A DNA stretch of 64,000 nt from NCBI GenBank assembly GCA_046485045.1, contig JAWOHT010000028.1, positions 1-64,000 of the forward strand, in the 5' to 3' direction. Position numbers and translations under genes: made by a program. The stretch comes from JAFGPL01 sp046485045. GTDB taxonomy: Bacteria > Bacteroidota > Bacteroidia > Bacteroidales > UBA10428. Below the pieces are notes generated by a model. The model worked only from the letters and a program-made list of their open reading frames with translations. It did not search any database and had not been told where the DNA came from. This document shows, piece after piece, positions 50,153-58,529 of the stretch; the first letter of the stretch is position 1; each line of letters starts with the position of its first letter.

Positions 50153-50182
50153 TTGTTCAACAAGCATAAAATGATAAATTTG
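50153..50182 (+). promoter_or_regulatory. promoter of the response regulator operon
   Basis: TTG (50153-50155), 19 bases, TAAATTTG (50175-50182) fits the Bacteroidota consensus and ends 46 bases before the GTG at 50229. Confidence 0.6.
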
Positions 50183-50228
50183 TAATTAAATCCAGAATAA
50201 TATTTGTGAAAATATTATTAACTTACGA

Positions 50229-51422
50229 GTGACAACTAAATCGCTTTCAGTGACCACACAAAGTAAACTCCTTATTGTAGATGATGAACCTGTTGGCAGA
50301 CAGCTTCTTGAAGCAATCTTTTTATCAGATAACTACCAGATTGATTTTGCCGAAAATGGCTTAAAAACTTTGCATTATTTAGAAACCAACACTCCCGATC
50401 TGGTACTGATGGATGTGATGATGCCCGAGATGGATGGTTTTGAGGTATGCAAAAGAATGCGCAGTAATGAGACGCTAAAAAGCATTCCCATTATTCTTAT
50501 CACTGCTTTGGATGACCGCGATTCAAGAAAACGCGGACTTGAAGCAGGCGCCAATGATTATATTTCAAAACCATTTGACAGGATTGAAATCGAAGCCAAG
50601 GTAAAAAATCTTTTGCAACTCGGCATTACTGAAGTTATTTCGATAAAACCTTTAGCAGATAAAGCCGGAAAAGAAGAGGATGATGAAATCTCGTACCTTA
50701 CAAACCTGATACTTGAAGCGCAAAGACCCTTGAAACAGCAACTAAAGCAATCGCTTGGTGATTATTTTCACATTACAGGGGATCCCGAATACAGCGCCAA
50801 AAATTTTTTCTGGCTTACAGAATGTAAAAGAAAAATTTTCATTCTTTATATCGAAAACCAATCAGAACAGGTGCAATACAAGCTGATGAATATAATGATG
50901 TCATCATTCCTTAACCGAACCATTCAATCGGAACAATTTAAAGACGCCCCTGACCTGTTAAAACAGTTAAATAACTTTTTGTCCGAAAAAATCATCCTTT
51001 CCGATGCAACTTCATTTAAAAATCTTGAAGTAAATATTTCTCTTTCGGTTATTGATAAAAATTCCGGCCAGATGCATTTTTCAGGTTTTAACCAGGATAT
51101 TCTGCTATATACCGACGCTGATTTTAAACAGATTATACTGAACCGGATTGCCACATTCCCCGAAATTGGAAACCAGTTTAATTCAATATCTTACAATTAT
51201 TTGCCCGATTCCACCATATATCTCTATAACCGAAAGTTAGCAGAACTCTTTAAAAAACACCAGTATTATGAAAACAACTGCCGGTTATTGTTGTTGCTTT
51301 TGTCTGGTAAAAGACCAAACAATATGAATGAACAGGAAATCATGTTCAGGGGCTTGTTTGAGAACACTTTTAAAACTACCGGAATAACCAATGATATTGA
51401 ATTGATTGGCATTAAAATATAG
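50229..51422 (+). CDS. response regulator with degenerate PP2C/SpoIIE-type domain
   Basis: This 397-residue cytoplasmic protein begins at a GTG (50229); a second GTG at 50250 is an alternative. Residues of about 12-130 form a receiver domain with the acidic pair D18-D19, phosphoacceptor D62 (LMDVMMPEMDG), T92 and K114. The remaining 250 residues have the order of a SpoIIE-like PP2C phosphatase, seen in MNIMMSSFLNRTI, VSLSVIDKNSGQMHFSGFNQDILLY-like text and a closing NDIELIGIKI. The metal-binding GD-GHG and second Asp motifs of active phosphatases are missing. It is therefore probably a pseudo-phosphatase or binding domain. No histidine kinase gene is in the window. An Omp85-like gene follows by 11 bases. 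Confidence 0.8.
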   Translation: MTTKSLSVTTQSKLLIVDDEPVGRQLLEAIFLSDNYQIDFAENGLKTLHYLETNTPDLVLMDVMMPEMDGFEVCKRMRSNETLKSIPIILITALDDRDSRKRGLEAGANDYISKPFDRIEIEAKVKNLLQLGITEVISIKPLADKAGKEEDDEISYLTNLILEAQRPLKQQLKQSLGDYFHITGDPEYSAKNFFWLTECKRKIFILYIENQSEQVQYKLMNIMMSSFLNRTIQSEQFKDAPDLLKQLNNFLSEKIILSDATSFKNLEVNISLSVIDKNSGQMHFSGFNQDILLYTDADFKQIILNRIATFPEIGNQFNSISYNYLPDSTIYLYNRKLAELFKKHQYYENNCRLLLLLLSGKRPNNMNEQEIMFRGLFENTFKTTGITNDIELIGIKI

Positions 51423-51433
51423 AAACCCAGGCG

Positions 51434-53392
51434 GTGGCTGAATTATTAAAGATATCCCGTTTCTTAACATTTTTGCTGGTATTTGGTTTTTTATTCGGAC
51501 AACTGCTATCCGGAAAGGAACCATTAAGGTTTCTATATAACAGGACTACTCCCGTTATTCCTACAGATTCAATAAACACAACCCTTTCTGATACTGCTTT
51601 ATACGTTCATTGTTTTAAAGAATTGTTTTTCGAGCCAGACGACAGTCTCAAAGCCCGGACAGATAGTTTTTATGATACATTAAAAAACAGGGCCGGACAA
51701 AGAAGAATTACCCGTGAGATATTCGACCTGATTATAATTACACCCTCTGAAGATAAAGAATCACATGCTGTCGAAAGTGTAGTGCCGTTTATTGAGTATA
51801 ATAATAAGGTTATACGTAGCATAAGTTTTAAACAATTGCCTGTTTTTGGGCCCACAGTAAATGATACCACCATTCAGGCCGACCGGTTTTATGAGAAAGC
51901 CGGGAATAAATTACATATCAATACTTCTAAAAGAATTTTAGACAGGAGCCTGCTCATAAAAACAGGCGACAGGCTTGATGCATATAAACTTGCTGACAAT
52001 GAGCGAATCATAAGGTCGCTACCCTATATTCATGATATAAAATTCTATGTAAAGCAAACCCATCCGCTCTCAGACTCGGTAGATATTATCGCCTTTATTA
52101 AAGACCTTTGGTCGCTCGGGTTTAGCATGGAATTGTCGGGGGCTGAGAAAGGCAACTTCAACATATGGCACAAAAACCTTTTTGGCCTTGGAAACGAAGA
52201 ACATAATAGTATTTACTGGGACACTGATCAGAAAAATTTGCTGGGATACGAAGGAACATACAGGGTTCCAAATCTTGCAGGAACTTTTATTAACAGCGAG
52301 TTCAGGTATGCCGGATATTTTGGCACCAGGCATTTGTATGCCGATTTTCAGAGAAAGTTCTTCACCCCCGAAATTAAATATGCCGGAGGTCTAAGACTGG
52401 AAACTAAAAAAAAAGTTGAGGATATTATTCTGATTGACACAACTCTTTTCGAAACACGATATAGTTTTTCAAGCTATGATGTTTGGGCCGGAAGAGCTTT
52501 CCCTTTAAAAAAACAAAATCTCTTATCGCGAAAAAGATCGAATATTATGTTTGCAGGCAGAATATTCAACATACATTATCACGAGCGCCCGCAAACAGAT
52601 GAAAAATACCTTTACACTTTTCACAACCGCCTGCAAATACTTACCACAGCAGCCCTTTCAATACAGGGATTTTATAAAAGTCACCTCGTTTATGGTTTCG
52701 GGAAAACCGAAGATATCCCGTATGGATACCTCTTTCAGTTAATAGGCGGATATGAGTTCAATGAGTTTTCTCACCGGCCATACCTTGGATTAAACTTATC
52801 GCAAGGAACCTACCTTTGGCAAAATGGCGGATACCTCTATAACCGGCTCGAAACAGGTGGTTATATTGCCGGCAATGCCATAGAACAGGGATTGTTCGGA
52901 ATAACAACAACCTATTTCACACCACTTGTTTCATGGAACAGGTACAAATTAAGGTATTTTTTAACGTTTAAATATAAAACCGGTATCCAACGCTTCAGAG
53001 AAGAATATTTAAGTATTGAAAACAACCATGGTCTAACAGGTCTTCACAGCCCAAACCTGAAAGGCATTCAAAAAATGACCCTGAACCTCGAGATGGTAAC
53101 ATTTACCCCTTATTACCTGCTTGGTTTCAGGTTTGTTTTCTTTAGCTTTGCCAATATAGGCATGATTGGCCCCGGCGGAAAGCCAGTTTTCAATAACGAT
53201 TTATATAGCGGACTCGGTTTTGGTTTACGTATAAGAAATGAACGACTGGTTTTTAACACCCTGCAGCTTAAATTTGTTTTTTATCCGTTAAGCCCAGATA
53301 ATGCTGAATGGAATTATATTCAAATTTCGGGTGAACAAAAACTTCAGATGGAAAATTTCTACATATCCGATCCAAGAATAATTGAGTACTGA
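51434..53392 (+). CDS. Omp85/BamA-like outer membrane protein with POTRA-type domain
   Basis: This 652-residue protein starts at a GTG. The first hydrophobic stretch (ISRFLTFLLVFGFLFGQLLSG) is a signal peptide. Near residues 160-215 the run LDRSLLIKTGDRLDAYKLADNERIIRSLPYIHDIKFYV is typical of a POTRA domain. After it follow DIIAFIKDLWSLG and about 400 residues of alternating aromatic strands consistent with a 16-strand-type barrel. This is the layout of Omp85-superfamily proteins of the outer membrane. The role (protein insertion, export or lipid handling) is open. It sits in an operon after the response regulator and before pabB and tilS. Confidence 0.78.
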   Translation: MAELLKISRFLTFLLVFGFLFGQLLSGKEPLRFLYNRTTPVIPTDSINTTLSDTALYVHCFKELFFEPDDSLKARTDSFYDTLKNRAGQRRITREIFDLIIITPSEDKESHAVESVVPFIEYNNKVIRSISFKQLPVFGPTVNDTTIQADRFYEKAGNKLHINTSKRILDRSLLIKTGDRLDAYKLADNERIIRSLPYIHDIKFYVKQTHPLSDSVDIIAFIKDLWSLGFSMELSGAEKGNFNIWHKNLFGLGNEEHNSIYWDTDQKNLLGYEGTYRVPNLAGTFINSEFRYAGYFGTRHLYADFQRKFFTPEIKYAGGLRLETKKKVEDIILIDTTLFETRYSFSSYDVWAGRAFPLKKQNLLSRKRSNIMFAGRIFNIHYHERPQTDEKYLYTFHNRLQILTTAALSIQGFYKSHLVYGFGKTEDIPYGYLFQLIGGYEFNEFSHRPYLGLNLSQGTYLWQNGGYLYNRLETGGYIAGNAIEQGLFGITTTYFTPLVSWNRYKLRYFLTFKYKTGIQRFREEYLSIENNHGLTGLHSPNLKGIQKMTLNLEMVTFTPYYLLGFRFVFFSFANIGMIGPGGKPVFNNDLYSGLGFGLRIRNERLVFNTLQLKFVFYPLSPDNAEWNYIQISGEQKLQMENFYISDPRIIEY

Positions 53393-53419
53393 TCTGGTTC
53401 TGCCTTATTGATGCTGATA

Positions 53420-54739
53420 ATGAGAACAACAAAAATATTCCGGGTAAAAGATATCTCCTCTTTTAAAGACCAGCTGGCTAAATGGTGCAGCAGGCACGAA
53501 GTATTTGCTTTTCACTGCAGCAACAATTATCATCTCAGGCAAACCCGGGCATCATTATTCCCCCCTTACGACATTCTCGCGGCTACCGGGGCACAGGAAA
53601 TGCTCGCATGCAAACAAGGGTCGGCCTTCGGGGCATTAAGGTCGTTTATTTCAGAAAAAAAAGACTGGTATTTTGGTATAATGGCCTATGATCTGAAAAA
53701 TGAAACAGAAAAACTTTCCTCCTCAAATGCCGATTTCCTGGGTTTTAAGGATATGTATTTTTTCAGGCCCGAAATTGTTTTCAGGTTAATTCATTCGGAG
53801 CTTGAAATATGCTATAACAATAAGTATACTGAAAATGAAATTGATAAAATTTATGATGAAATAATTAACCTCAAAACAGCATTTGAGTCTGTACCGTGCA
53901 ACAATATTGTAATGTCGCAAAGAATAAGTAAAGAGGAGTATTTCTCCAGGTTCAGCAAAATAAAAGATCATATTGCCAGGGGAGATATTTTTGAGATGAA
54001 CTTTTGCATTGAGTCTTATGCCGGAAATGCCCCGATTAATCCATTGCAGGTTTACCTAAAGCTTACCGAAATTTCTCCTTCACCATACTCCTGCTTCTAT
54101 CGTTTCAACGATAAGTATGTGATTTCGTCAAGCCCCGAAAGGTATCTTGCCAAAACAGGCGATAAAATAATCTCACAACCCATGAAAGGCACTGTAAAAC
54201 GAGGGGCATCTGCTTTGCTTGACCAAAAACAGGTGCAATTATTAAAAAACAGCAAAAAAGAGCAGTCAGAAAACATTATGATCGTTGACCTCGTAAGAAA
54301 CGACCTGTCGAAGATAGCAGTAAAAGACAGTGTAACAGTAGAAGAACTTTGCGGCATCTATACCTATGCCACTGTTCACCAAATGGTCTCGACCGTTATG
54401 TGCAGGCTGTCACCCGAATTCGATGCAATAGATGCTATAACCTCTTCCTTTCCCATGGGTTCAATGACCGGGGCCCCTAAAGTCAGGGCCATGCAGTTAA
54501 TCGAAGAGTACGAAGAAACTAAACGGGGCGTATATTCAGGCGCTGCAGGTTATTTCACTCCCGAATCGGATTTTGATTTTAATGTACTTATCAGAACCCT
54601 TTTGTACAACCAATCTAACCAATACCTGTCGTTTACCACAGGTGGCGCCATCACAGCCTCATCCGAAGCGGTTTCTGAATATGAGGAGTGTATGTTGAAG
54701 GCCGCTGCACTCAAAAAAGCCGTAAACCTAAGTATATGA
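53420..54739 (+). CDS. pabB: aminodeoxychorismate synthase component I
   Basis: This enzyme makes 4-amino-4-deoxychorismate from chorismate for folate synthesis. The ATG at 53420 is preferred, giving 439 residues starting MRTTKIFRVKDISSFK; an ATG at 53411 is also possible. The chorismate-binding part has SSPERYLAKTGD, PMKGTVKRG with K256 (the PIKGT-type Lys of PabB, where anthranilate synthase has Ala), DLVRNDLSKIA and FPMGSMTGAPKVRAMQLIEEYE. The final block YSGAAGYFTPESDFDFNV is typical. It lies 27 bases after the Omp85-like gene and 3 bases before tilS. pabA and pabC are not in the window. Confidence 0.92.
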   Translation: MRTTKIFRVKDISSFKDQLAKWCSRHEVFAFHCSNNYHLRQTRASLFPPYDILAATGAQEMLACKQGSAFGALRSFISEKKDWYFGIMAYDLKNETEKLSSSNADFLGFKDMYFFRPEIVFRLIHSELEICYNNKYTENEIDKIYDEIINLKTAFESVPCNNIVMSQRISKEEYFSRFSKIKDHIARGDIFEMNFCIESYAGNAPINPLQVYLKLTEISPSPYSCFYRFNDKYVISSSPERYLAKTGDKIISQPMKGTVKRGASALLDQKQVQLLKNSKKEQSENIMIVDLVRNDLSKIAVKDSVTVEELCGIYTYATVHQMVSTVMCRLSPEFDAIDAITSSFPMGSMTGAPKVRAMQLIEEYEETKRGVYSGAAGYFTPESDFDFNVLIRTLLYNQSNQYLSFTTGGAITASSEAVSEYEECMLKAAALKKAVNLSI

Positions 54740-54742
54740 AAA

Positions 54743-56074
54743 ATGATCAGACAATTTGAATCTTATATTGCTTCAGAAAAACTCTTTAACCCGAAAGACA
54801 AAATAGTGGCTGCCGTGAGTGGAGGTATTGATTCAATGGTAATGCTACACCTGTTAATAAAACTGAATTACAAACCGGCCGTCGCGCACTGCAATTTTCA
54901 TCTCAGGGGACAGGAATCTGACGGAGATGAAAATTTTGTAAAGCAGTATGCCGAAAAAAACAAATTGCATTTTCACAATGTCTCTTTCGATACCAAAAAA
55001 TATGCCGAAGAAAAAAAATTGTCTATTCAGATGGCCGCCAGGGAACTGCGATATGAATGGCTGAACAAAACTGCTCTTGAAAACAGGTATGACTACATTG
55101 CCGTAGGCCATAACAGCGACGACTCGATAGAAACTTTCTTTATTAACCTCACAAGAAACGCAGGTATTCACGGGCTAACGGGCATTAAACCCAAAAACAA
55201 CCGCATTGTAAGACCTCTGATGTTTGCTTCGCGAAAAGAAATTACCGTCTATGCACAAAACAACGATGTTTTATTTCGTGAAGATTCGTCGAATTCAGAA
55301 ACAAAATACCTGCGCAACAAATTAAGAAATAACGTTATACCCGAAATTGAAAAAATCAATCCCGCTTTCAGGCAAAACATACATGAGGTGATTGAAAAAA
55401 TGAAGGAAGCGGAAAAGCTGCTTGATGAAGTAACTGAGCAATACCGTAAAGATCTGGTGACTCATTCAGGTGAAAAAATCTGTATAAATTTCAGAAAATT
55501 GCCAGGTACCGAAATTGCCCGTACCATATTGTTTGAGTTGTTAAAGGTGTATGGCTTTAACGGCAGCCAGGCAGCAGAAATTGCCGTTTCGCTCAACAAC
55601 CAGCCCGGCAGCCAATTCTTTTCACCTACACATTGGCTGGTAAAAGACCGCGATCATTTAATAATTAGTGTCATAAAACCCATAACCTTGCAAGAAGTGT
55701 TCATCGGCCCTGGTCCCGGCGATATCTGTTCCCCCATAAAACTTTCATTCAGAGTGGTTAAAAAACCTGATGATTTTGTGATTCCCCGAAGAAAAAATTC
55801 TGTAGCCCTTGATGCCGATAAACTTGTATTTCCTTTAAAATTAAGAAGATGGGAAAAAGGAGACAGGTTTATGCCTTTTGGCATGTACCATTTTAAAAAA
55901 CTCAGCGATTTTTTTGTTGACAATAAACTTTCACTTGCAGATAAAGAACAGGTTTGGGTAATTGAATCTGACGAAGAAATTGTTTGGATCGTTAATTACA
56001 GGCCAGACAACCGTTTCAGGATACAACCGTCAACAAAAAACATTTTTTTGCTTGAAACAGATAATAACGGGTAA
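54743..56074 (+). CDS. tilS: tRNA(Ile)-lysidine synthase
   Basis: This 443-residue PP-loop ATPase converts C34 of the minor tRNA-Ile CAU to lysidine, which sets AUA decoding. The PP-loop SGGIDS is at residues 26-31, with the following AHCNFHLRGQESDGDENFV and VGHNSDDSIETFFINL blocks. The Arg-Lys segment with KYLRNKLRNNVIPEIEKIN is the conserved NTD end. The C-terminal half holds the TilS substrate-binding domain, ending in RRWEKGDRFMPFGM and KKLSDFFVDNKL. It starts 3 bases after the pabB stop, so both belong to one operon with the Omp85-like gene. Confidence 0.95.
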   Translation: MIRQFESYIASEKLFNPKDKIVAAVSGGIDSMVMLHLLIKLNYKPAVAHCNFHLRGQESDGDENFVKQYAEKNKLHFHNVSFDTKKYAEEKKLSIQMAARELRYEWLNKTALENRYDYIAVGHNSDDSIETFFINLTRNAGIHGLTGIKPKNNRIVRPLMFASRKEITVYAQNNDVLFREDSSNSETKYLRNKLRNNVIPEIEKINPAFRQNIHEVIEKMKEAEKLLDEVTEQYRKDLVTHSGEKICINFRKLPGTEIARTILFELLKVYGFNGSQAAEIAVSLNNQPGSQFFSPTHWLVKDRDHLIISVIKPITLQEVFIGPGPGDICSPIKLSFRVVKKPDDFVIPRRKNSVALDADKLVFPLKLRRWEKGDRFMPFGMYHFKKLSDFFVDNKLSLADKEQVWVIESDEEIVWIVNYRPDNRFRIQPSTKNIFLLETDNNG

Positions 56075-56094
56075 ACAAAATAAAAAAACGTAGC

Positions 56095-56102
56095 TATTTT
56101 TG
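56095..56102 (+). promoter_or_regulatory. -7 promoter element of the gene at 56121
   Basis: TATTTTTG fits TAnnTTTG and ends 18 bases before the ATG at 56121. It lies within a possible upstream extension of that reading frame, favouring the later start. Confidence 0.5.
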
Positions 56103-56120
56103 CCTTTCAACCAATATAAA

Positions 56121-56657
56121 ATGATGAAAATATCCAAAACAGATAAGGAGATGGTTACCAAGCTGCAATCTGGCAACTTGAGTCTGATTGCAGATGCTTT
56201 AAAAGATTTTCGCACCAGCGGATCGGTGGCGCTTATCCCATATCTTTTTGAAATAATCTCCTCGGGCGAATTCGCTGCATTAGAAGAGGAGATACTTGGG
56301 CTTATAAGCGACATAAAAGATAAAAAAGCGGCAGGTGTCATCGCCGATGCACTGCAAAATAAAGACTATAAAAACAAAACATCCTCTATTGTTGCAGCAT
56401 GCTGGCAGTCGAGCCTCGATTTTAGCCCGCATATGCACGTATTTGCCGAATATTTCTTTACCAACGATTATCAGACTGCCATTGAGGTGTTTACGGTAAT
56501 AGAGGAATCTTTGTACAATGCCTCGGTTGCACAAAGAAAAGCCTGCCTTACTGTGCTCGAAAATAAAAGATCAAATGTGCAGCAAGAACTCAAACCATTA
56601 TATCAAGAACTTATTAAGATGGTTGAAAGCTCCCTTGATTTTACTCTTGATAATTAG
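56121..56657 (+). CDS. helical HEAT-like repeat protein of unknown function
   Basis: The ATG at 56121 gives 178 residues, all helical by composition with no signal peptide. Segments such as LIADALKDFRTSGSVALIPYL and LEEEILGLISDIKDKKAAGV, then FTVIEESLYNASVAQRK, look like HEAT-type helical pairs. The end has KPLYQELIKMVESSLDFTLDN. I do not recognise a named family. Its last 17 bases overlap the convergent dihydroorotate dehydrogenase-like gene. The gene follows tilS by 46 bases but has a -7 box of its own. Confidence 0.65.
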   Translation: MMKISKTDKEMVTKLQSGNLSLIADALKDFRTSGSVALIPYLFEIISSGEFAALEEEILGLISDIKDKKAAGVIADALQNKDYKNKTSSIVAACWQSSLDFSPHMHVFAEYFFTNDYQTAIEVFTVIEESLYNASVAQRKACLTVLENKRSNVQQELKPLYQELIKMVESSLDFTLDN

Positions 56658-57621
56658 AGAAGTATTTCATAAACTGGGCCCTTTCGTAGATTGCAGGATC
56701 TGATATCCGCCTGTAACTTAACATGCCCCGTATCTCATCAAGATTTTTATAGTTTTTTGACTCCATCCAGGTTTTTACGAACTCTATTACCTGCGTGAGG
56801 TACTCTGTACCTTGTTTGTAGAGTGCAGAACACATTTGAACGGTTCTGGCCCCGGCAAGTATCTGCTTGATAACCGCGGCGCCATCGTGTATTCCGGTTG
56901 AAGCCGAAATATCAACCTTCATGTCTTTTCCGGCAATGATACCAACCCAGCGCAAAGAGTTCCTGATATCTGATGGTGAACTGAACACCTCTGCAGCGGT
57001 AAATTTCATGGTATTAATGTCAATATCGGGGGCATAAAACCTGTTGAAAAGTACAACTCCCGATGCGCCCCTGTAATAAATATTGCTTACAAGATTTAAA
57101 AGATTGGTATGATGAAGGCCGATTTTTACGGCAACCGGCAATTGGGTTTTAGATTTAACCTTTTCAATAATATCGTAATAGAGGGCTTCGTATTTTTCTG
57201 AACTCTTTTTTTCGTCGACAGGTACAACAAAAATGTTCAGTTCAAGTGCATCGGCGCCTGCAGACGCTATGTTTTTGGAATAATCTACCCATTCGCTGCC
57301 CGAAACACAATTTATACTGGCAATAACCGGTATCTTTACCTTTTTCTTAGATTCTTCAATCAGTTTTAAATACTCCTCAACCGAATTGTTTTTCAAATAA
57401 CCCTGAATGTAATCCTGCGCTTCAGGATAATCGCTCTTTTCAATAAGGTTGCCGGCTTCAAAACTAATCTGCTCTTCAAACAAAGATTTTAATACAACAG
57501 CTCCCGCACCGCATTCTTCGAGTTTTACGACTTTATCAACCGAATTGGTGAGACCCGAACTGCTTACAATTACTGGGTTTTTCAAATCTAATCCGAGATA
57601 CCTGGTGTTAAGGTTTACCAT
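56641..57621 (-). CDS. dihydroorotate dehydrogenase-like flavoprotein
   Basis: This 326-residue TIM-barrel protein of the PyrD superfamily starts MVNLNTRYLGLDLKNPVIVSS and has VIASINCVSGSEWVDYSKN, GADALELNIF, VAVKIGLHHTN and STGIHDGAAVIKQILAGARTVQMCSALYKQG. These are the FMN- and orotate-site regions of DHOD. Compared with authentic PyrD the catalytic base region is altered, and the family is generally annotated dihydroorotate dehydrogenase-like with no proven reaction. It follows the YggS gene by 11 bases, so the two are an operon. It overlaps the previous plus-strand gene by 17 bases at the ends. Confidence 0.85.
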   Translation of the reverse strand: MVNLNTRYLGLDLKNPVIVSSSGLTNSVDKVVKLEECGAGAVVLKSLFEEQISFEAGNLIEKSDYPEAQDYIQGYLKNNSVEEYLKLIEESKKKVKIPVIASINCVSGSEWVDYSKNIASAGADALELNIFVVPVDEKKSSEKYEALYYDIIEKVKSKTQLPVAVKIGLHHTNLLNLVSNIYYRGASGVVLFNRFYAPDIDINTMKFTAAEVFSSPSDIRNSLRWVGIIAGKDMKVDISASTGIHDGAAVIKQILAGARTVQMCSALYKQGTEYLTQVIEFVKTWMESKNYKNLDEIRGMLSYRRISDPAIYERAQFMKYFSNYQE

Positions 57622-57632
57622 AAAAAGTAGAT

Positions 57633-58304
57633 TTATTTATAATTTCTTTCTCCAAAAATAAGGCTGCCGATCCGCACCATGGTCGAACCGGCTTCAATAG
57701 CCAGTTTATAGTCGCCCGACATGCCTATGGACAATTCACAAAAATAAGGTTTTTCAGCGAAATATTGCTCCTTCAGCTCATTGAAGCATTTGGTAAGATA
57801 TTCAAACTCCTGACGTACAATACCTTCATCATCGCTAAAAGTGGCCATGCCCATCAATCCAAGTATTTTGATATTATTGAACTGATGAAATAATTGCGAT
57901 TGAAGCAAAGCCGTAATGTCTTTGTATTGAAGGCCATATTTGGTTTCTTCACGGGCAATTCTTAATTGCAACAGGCAGTCAATAACCCTGTTATTTTTTA
58001 TGGCTTCTTTATTGATAACTTCAAGCAAACCGGCACTGTCAACAGAATGAATAAGGGAAACAAAAGGTGCGATTTGTTTTACCTTATTGCTTTGCAAATG
58101 ACCAATCATGTGCCATTGAATATCTTTCGGAAGATTTTGATATTTACCCACCAATTCCTGCACCTTATTTTCGCCATATATCTTATGTCCAAAACGGTAC
58201 AACTCCATAATCATCTCTTCGGGATGGGTCTTTGTTACAGCAACCAGTTTAACACGATCTGGCAATGCAGCTTTTAATAATTCCAGGTTGTTAGCAATGC
58301 ACAT
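57633..58304 (-). CDS. YggS family PLP-binding protein
   Basis: This 223-residue protein is of the YggS/PROSC family, which binds pyridoxal 5'-phosphate and helps keep PLP homeostasis. The PLP lysine is K25 in LVAVTKTHPEEM. The barrel then shows FGHKIYGENKVQELVGKY, HMIGHLQSNKVKQIAPFV, and the phosphate-binding LSIGMSGDYKLAIEAGSTMVRIGSLIFG near the end. Length is normal. It is the first gene of a two-gene operon with the dihydroorotate dehydrogenase-like protein and is divergent from the PagL-like gene. Confidence 0.92.
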   Translation of the reverse strand: MCIANNLELLKAALPDRVKLVAVTKTHPEEMIMELYRFGHKIYGENKVQELVGKYQNLPKDIQWHMIGHLQSNKVKQIAPFVSLIHSVDSAGLLEVINKEAIKNNRVIDCLLQLRIAREETKYGLQYKDITALLQSQLFHQFNNIKILGLMGMATFSDDEGIVRQEFEYLTKCFNELKEQYFAEKPYFCELSIGMSGDYKLAIEAGSTMVRIGSLIFGERNYK

Positions 58305-58473
58305 GTTTGTTTAAAACAGATTTTATGTTCAAATGTAATAAAAAGAATTTGTGGTTGCGATGAAAATTATACGAAATGTAATGGTTTCAGAAACCTGACT
58401 GGTTTGAAGAAAATATCATGCTGTTTATTATTAAACCAAAATTGTTAATACTCGTGTCTTGAAAATGATTTGA

Positions 58474-58500
58474 TGCAATGTAAATATGTTATACATTGCA
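58474..58500. promoter_or_regulatory. inverted repeat TGCAATGTA-N9-TACATTGCA
   Basis: Perfect 9-bp inverted repeat with a 9-base spacer, 30 bases upstream of the ATG at 58530 and in the 225-base gap with the divergent YggS gene. Its size and position suit a dimeric repressor site or an mRNA hairpin. No other feature was recognised in this gap. Confidence 0.45.
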
Positions 58501-58529
58501 GCATGGTATTGACAAAAGCATTCATTGCT

